Positions 24,265-27,315 of a stretch of 27,315 nt of DNA are shown piece after piece (the first letter of the stretch is position 1; every line of letters starts with the position of its first letter). Location: contig CALEYP010000065.1 in assembly GCA_937924895.1 (NCBI GenBank), positions 1 through 27,315 on the forward strand, in the 5' to 3' direction. Both the position numbers and the translations under genes were made by a program. This stretch comes from an uncultured Alphaproteobacteria bacterium. Lineage in GTDB: Bacteria; Pseudomonadota; Alphaproteobacteria; Puniceispirillales; Puniceispirillaceae. The notes below the pieces were generated by a model that was not told the origin of the DNA, made no database searches, and was given only the letters and a program-made list of their open reading frames with translations.

Positions 24265-24277
24265 CGCGCTTTGCGCG
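24265..24277. other. Small GC hairpin in the divergent gap
   Basis: CGCGC (24265-24269) and GCGCG (24273-24277) enclose TTT between the HD hydrolase start and the promoter of the 24358 gene. It could be a protein-binding site or chance. No T run follows on either strand. Confidence 0.25.
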
Positions 24278-24287
24278 CGAAGGTCTC

Positions 24288-24316
24288 TTGGCACTAATGC
24301 TTACTTATTGTATTAC
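24288..24316 (+). promoter_or_regulatory. Promoter of the 24358 gene
   Basis: TTGGCA (24288-24293), one base from consensus, is followed after 17 bp by TATTAC (24311-24316). Start would be near 24323, about 35 nt before the ATG. Confidence 0.6.
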
Positions 24317-24357
24317 CAAGGGCAGATGCGACGCCACCTCAAAGTGATAGGAAAGTT

Positions 24358-25056
24358 ATGGATTTTTTTCAAACCAGGGAAAAATATCGCCGCCGCGAAA
24401 TGAGGCATTCTGTGTCTTTTCTGTTTCGTGCGGCAATTATTTTACTTGTTGCTTGGTTTGGGTGGCTTTGGGGTAGTGCTGAACAAAAGCGCCTGCAAGC
24501 AGATTCGAACTTGGCTCTATTTGAGAGTGATCGAGAAATCCAAAATCTGCGGGGTATGGTAAGCCAGCTACAGACAGAGCTAACCGAAGCCAAGGCCCAA
24601 GTGGCTACCTATAAAATCACAGATGAAAATTCAGGTCGCCTCACACAATTGGTGAAATCGCAGATAGCAAATGGCACCGAATTAGAACAAATCTATGCGT
24701 CCTTGCAGTCATTAGGCGTGCCAACAAATTGCCGCCTTGTATTTGATGAGCCACTTGCTGTTGCTACTGCTCTTTATGGGGGAGAGGAATCAAAGATATC
24801 CTTGTTTGATGGTGGTGTCCGCCTGTCGATTGAGGGTGCGATTAACGAGAATGGAAATAAAGCAAACCCATGGTTTGATCCTTTCCAACCCGTGACAGTC
24901 CGCCATAGTTATTTAGGCGGACAAAGCCTCACCGAAGATACACTCCCCTTTAACATGGTTATCCCCGCACAAGATTGGTTGCTTGACCTGAAGTTCACTA
25001 CCTCTGATTTGCGTGGCTATGTAGACCTTGAGGTCTATAATTGCGTGGTTGGCTAG
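24358..25056 (+). CDS. Uncharacterised inner-membrane protein with coiled coil and periplasmic domain
   Basis: I do not recognise a family. The 232 residues start with a basic cytoplasmic stretch (REKYRRREMRH), then one membrane helix at about 21-41 (FLFRAAIILLVAWFGWLWGS). The positive-inside rule puts the rest in the periplasm. Residues 43-100 form a likely coiled coil (QNLRGMVSQLQTELTEAKAQVATY). Residues 120-232 look like a beta-rich domain and contain the protein's only two cysteines, Cys125 and Cys229, well placed for a disulfide that closes the domain. AGGAAA is 5 nt before the ATG. It has its own promoter and stands alone, with the stop codon overlapping that of the convergent flavin reductase-like gene in CTAG. 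Confidence 0.85.
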   Translation: MDFFQTREKYRRREMRHSVSFLFRAAIILLVAWFGWLWGSAEQKRLQADSNLALFESDREIQNLRGMVSQLQTELTEAKAQVATYKITDENSGRLTQLVKSQIANGTELEQIYASLQSLGVPTNCRLVFDEPLAVATALYGGEESKISLFDGGVRLSIEGAINENGNKANPWFDPFQPVTVRHSYLGGQSLTEDTLPFNMVIPAQDWLLDLKFTTSDLRGYVDLEVYNCVVG

Positions 25057-25700
25057 CGCGGCGCCAGAACGCCTTCTTTCTCAAAAAGTGTCTCTACGGC
25101 GCAGTAATCTTTGTAACCAAGACGGCCAAGCGGCGCGAAGGCGGCCGTGTCAACCTTACCATCTGAAATATATCTCTCATCGATATGGATGGATATGACA
25201 TGGCCAATCACCATGACACATCCCTCTCTATCTGGCGTGCCTGGTAAACTGATACAGTCATGCAACTTACATTCTAGATGGGCAGGCGCGCCTTCAACAA
25301 GTGGCACATCAATATCTGTGGCAGCAATTTTGCCTAAACCGGCTGTTTCAAATTCATCAATGTCTGCGGGATGACCAACCCCTGAGGCAATCATGGCGTC
25401 AATCTGAGATAGGCCAGAGATATTGACAGCAAATTCCCCTGTCTCCTGAATATTTGCAAGACTATCTTTGTGATAATCAGAGGCAGCCAATCCCTCAGTT
25501 TTTGACATTTTTGGAGCAGAACTAAACATCACCATTGGTGGCAATTCAGAGATGGCATTGAAAAAGCTATATGGCGCTAAATTAGCTTTACCCTGCTTAT
25601 CTTTTGTAGAAATCCAGCCAATCGGGCGTGGCGCGATCAGAGCCTTGAATGGTGAATAACGCAGCCCGTTTTCCTTATGTGTGCCAGCTTTGAAGTACAT
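25053..25700 (-). CDS. Flavin reductase-like (FMN-binding split-barrel) protein
   Basis: A 215-residue member of the flavin reductase-like domain family. Conserved parts are FKALIAPRPIGWIST, GKANLAPYSFFNAI, PPMVMFSSAP, KDSLANIQETGEFAVNI and LEC at the later strand. The fold binds FMN and members reduce flavin with NAD(P)H or act as oxidoreductases, but the group with RPIGWIST is largely uncharacterised. AGGAG lies 6 nt before the ATG, a strong site. It is divergent from the SDR pair at 25794. Confidence 0.9.
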   Translation of the reverse strand: MYFKAGTHKENGLRYSPFKALIAPRPIGWISTKDKQGKANLAPYSFFNAISELPPMVMFSSAPKMSKTEGLAASDYHKDSLANIQETGEFAVNISGLSQIDAMIASGVGHPADIDEFETAGLGKIAATDIDVPLVEGAPAHLECKLHDCISLPGTPDREGCVMVIGHVISIHIDERYISDGKVDTAAFAPLGRLGYKDYCAVETLFEKEGVLAPR

Positions 25701-25793
25701 GTCCCGCTCCTGTTCCCAGATGATCTAAATGGCCTGAATTACCGTAAGATTAAGTGTTAAGACAAGATTATTTCAGATCGGTTTTTAAGCAAT

Positions 25794-26522
25794 ATGCAGA
25801 ATATAATTATTTTTGGTGCGACAGGTGCAATTGGTCGTGCCATCGCTCATCAATTAGCATCTGATGGGGCCTCTCTTACTTTGGCCGGTCGCGATGCAGA
25901 CGCGCTTCATGGTCTTGCAGCAGAGGTTGGCGGAAGCATTGCCATTTGCGATGCTATGGATGAGGCGTCTGTATCAGCTGTGATTGCGCAAGCCGTATCA
26001 AAGGGGCCAATCACAGGTCTTGTATGGGCGATTGGTTCAATCCTATTGCGGCCTCTCTCTAAACTTACCGCATCAGATTTTACAGATTGTTACTACCTCA
26101 ATACTGTGGCGCCGGCATTGGCTGTCAGAGAGGCCTTGCCCTCTTTGAAAGAGGGGCAGGGGGCCGTTTTATTATTTAGCTCAGTTGCTGCGACACAAGG
26201 CTTCACTGCCCATGCGGCTATTGCCTCAGCAAAGGCTGGGGTTGAGGGACTTGTGCGGTCTCTTGCGGCGGAATGTGCACCCGATATACGCGTGAATGCC
26301 ATTGCGCCTTCCTTAACGGACTCAAAAATGGCTCAACCAATCTTGGCCAATGAGGCAATGGCGAAAGGGATTGCGCAAACACATCCGTTGCGCCGCTTGG
26401 GGGCAGGGACAGATTTTGCGCCCTTAGCAAGTTTATTGCTTGATAATGCACGGTCTGGCTGGATAACAGGTGCCATTTATCCTGTGGATGGCGGGCGTCA
26501 AAGCCTACGGACAAAAGGATAG
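25794..26522 (+). CDS. SDR family protein lacking the catalytic tyrosine
   Basis: A 242-residue Rossmann-fold protein of the short-chain dehydrogenase/reductase superfamily. The nucleotide-binding motif is GATGAIG (8-14), AGRD follows strand 2, and DGG closes near the C-terminus. Ser130 (LLFSSVAA) and Lys147 (ASAKAGVEGL) are present, but the position four before the lysine, normally Tyr, is Ile143, and the usual NNAG is replaced by WAIGS. His140 lies nearby. The fold is secure, while classical SDR chemistry is doubtful. The start has a weak site (TTTAAG). A second, complete SDR follows after 4 nt. Confidence 0.9.
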   Translation: MQNIIIFGATGAIGRAIAHQLASDGASLTLAGRDADALHGLAAEVGGSIAICDAMDEASVSAVIAQAVSKGPITGLVWAIGSILLRPLSKLTASDFTDCYYLNTVAPALAVREALPSLKEGQGAVLLFSSVAATQGFTAHAAIASAKAGVEGLVRSLAAECAPDIRVNAIAPSLTDSKMAQPILANEAMAKGIAQTHPLRRLGAGTDFAPLASLLLDNARSGWITGAIYPVDGGRQSLRTKG

Positions 26523-26526
26523 GTTT

Positions 26527-27279
26527 ATGGCAGTGTCTCAGCAGCATTATTTTATCACAGGGGTTAGCTCTGGTATTGGTAAAGCACTTGCGCAACAGCT
26601 ATGTATGGCTGGTCACAAGGTAAGTGGTGTTGCACGCCGGAAGGTGCAGCTAGATGAGCTTGCGGCCACCTATAGCAGCTTTCAGGGTTATGAATGTGAC
26701 GTCACTGATGAAGCGGTAATTAACCAAGTTGTTGGCCAAGTGATTGACAATTATGGGCCCATAGATGTGGTGATTCCAAATGCAGGAATCTATCAGCCCC
26801 AGCCGGCAGGGCATATTGAACCTGACGCTTTTCTTCATCATATGAATGTGAATTATTTTGCCGTTATTCACTGCCTCGCAGCGATATTGCCACAGATGCA
26901 AGCCCGCAATAGAGGTCATATTGCATTGATGGCATCAGTGGCAGGCTATCGTGGTTTGCCTCGCTCAGCTGCCTATGGCCCGACAAAAGCAGCTTTGATA
27001 AATTTCGCAGAAGCGCTGCGCTTTGATTTGAGTGACACAAATATTAAATTACAAGTGATCAATCCGGGCTTTGTTGAAACAGAAGCCACAGCGGTGAATG
27101 ATTTTGATATGCCTGATTTGATTACAGCCGATACAGCCGCGTCTGAAATCATTGCGGGTCTGAAATCAGATCAGTTTGAGATTTCTTTCCCAAAATCATT
27201 TGTTCGCAAAATGAAATGGCTTAAGCTTATGCCAGATAAGCTCTATTTCACACTCGTTAAGAAAATGACGAAAGCCTAA
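26527..27279 (+). CDS. SDR family NAD(P)-dependent oxidoreductase
   Basis: A 250-residue classical SDR. The cofactor motif TGVSSGIG is at 11-18, NAG at 85-87, and the catalytic residues Ser137 (MASVAG), Tyr150 and Lys154 (YGPTK) are intact. PGFVETEAT follows as usual. Arg residues after strand 2 (VARRK) favour NADP(H). The C-terminal 30 residues are basic and hydrophobic (KSFVRKMKWLKLMPDKLYF), a membrane-association style. Substrate is unknown. ATG 26527 has AAAGGA 7 nt upstream, inside the end of the previous gene, so the longer in-frame reading from 26470 is rejected. Confidence 0.93.
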   Translation: MAVSQQHYFITGVSSGIGKALAQQLCMAGHKVSGVARRKVQLDELAATYSSFQGYECDVTDEAVINQVVGQVIDNYGPIDVVIPNAGIYQPQPAGHIEPDAFLHHMNVNYFAVIHCLAAILPQMQARNRGHIALMASVAGYRGLPRSAAYGPTKAALINFAEALRFDLSDTNIKLQVINPGFVETEATAVNDFDMPDLITADTAASEIIAGLKSDQFEISFPKSFVRKMKWLKLMPDKLYFTLVKKMTKA

Positions 27280-27302
27280 AGGCTTAGCAAAAGGTTATTA
27301 CG

Positions 27303-27315
27303 ATGACGAACGCTT
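27303..27315 (+). CDS. First codons of a further gene, cut by window edge
   Basis: ATG 27303 is preceded by AAAAGG with 8-nt spacing and follows the SDR stop by 23 nt with no terminator. Only Met-Thr-Asn-Ala can be read. It probably continues the SDR operon. Confidence 0.5.

Overview
This 27.3 kb window reads as core chromosome of a free-living alphaproteobacterium with moderate GC (below 50% by eye). The clues are the purB-purC-purS-purQ-purL order followed by a BolA protein and a CGFS glutaredoxin, a class II DAHP synthase next to glutathione reductase, a citramalate synthase next to TrmJ, and the style of several small conserved proteins. A marine SAR116-like lineage would fit, but that is inference. 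I count 31 protein genes (two cut by the window edges) and one tRNA. There are no insertion sequences, CRISPR arrays, prophage genes or rRNA, and no stretch over 300 bases lacks a gene.

Layout. 1-789 (-): 5' part of an acetyl-CoA acetyltransferase. 980-2875 (+): a small orphan protein with a type III chaperone-like plan, then glutathione reductase. 2917-12346 (+): a dense run of class II DAHP synthase, nicotinate phosphoribosyltransferase, NAD synthetase, glutamyl- and cysteinyl-tRNA synthetases, citramalate synthase and TrmJ, mostly spaced by 0-15 nt and probably read from a strong promoter at 2917-2945 with a possible second one before cimA. 12355-13153 (+): rpsD as its own unit, with promoter, structured leader and strong terminator. 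13218-13541 (+): an ABM-fold protein meeting glutaredoxin head-on. 13538-19377 (-): purB-C-S-Q-L-bolA-grxD, several genes with 4-nt ATGA overlaps. 19499-22153: a small Ala/Arg-rich protein, RadC, methionine aminopeptidase and a CinA N-terminal-type protein. 22150-23111 (-): tRNA-Leu(UAA) whose 3' end abuts the ribosome-binding site of a rhomboid protease. 23215-25056: two uncharacterised proteins around an HD hydrolase. 25053-27315: a flavin reductase-like protein, two SDR proteins and the first codons of another gene.

Together the genes make aromatic precursors, NAD, charged tRNAs, a branched-chain amino acid precursor, ribosomal protein S4 and purines, plus thiol redox and Fe-S trafficking (Gor, Grx, BolA). 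I do not see a clear novel system such as a defence island or secretion locus. The items most worth a second look are the tRNA-Leu/rhomboid junction, the long inverted repeat upstream of the purine operon, the pseudoknot-capable rpsD leader, the orphan chaperone-like protein, the SDR without its catalytic tyrosine, and the coiled-coil membrane protein at 24358.
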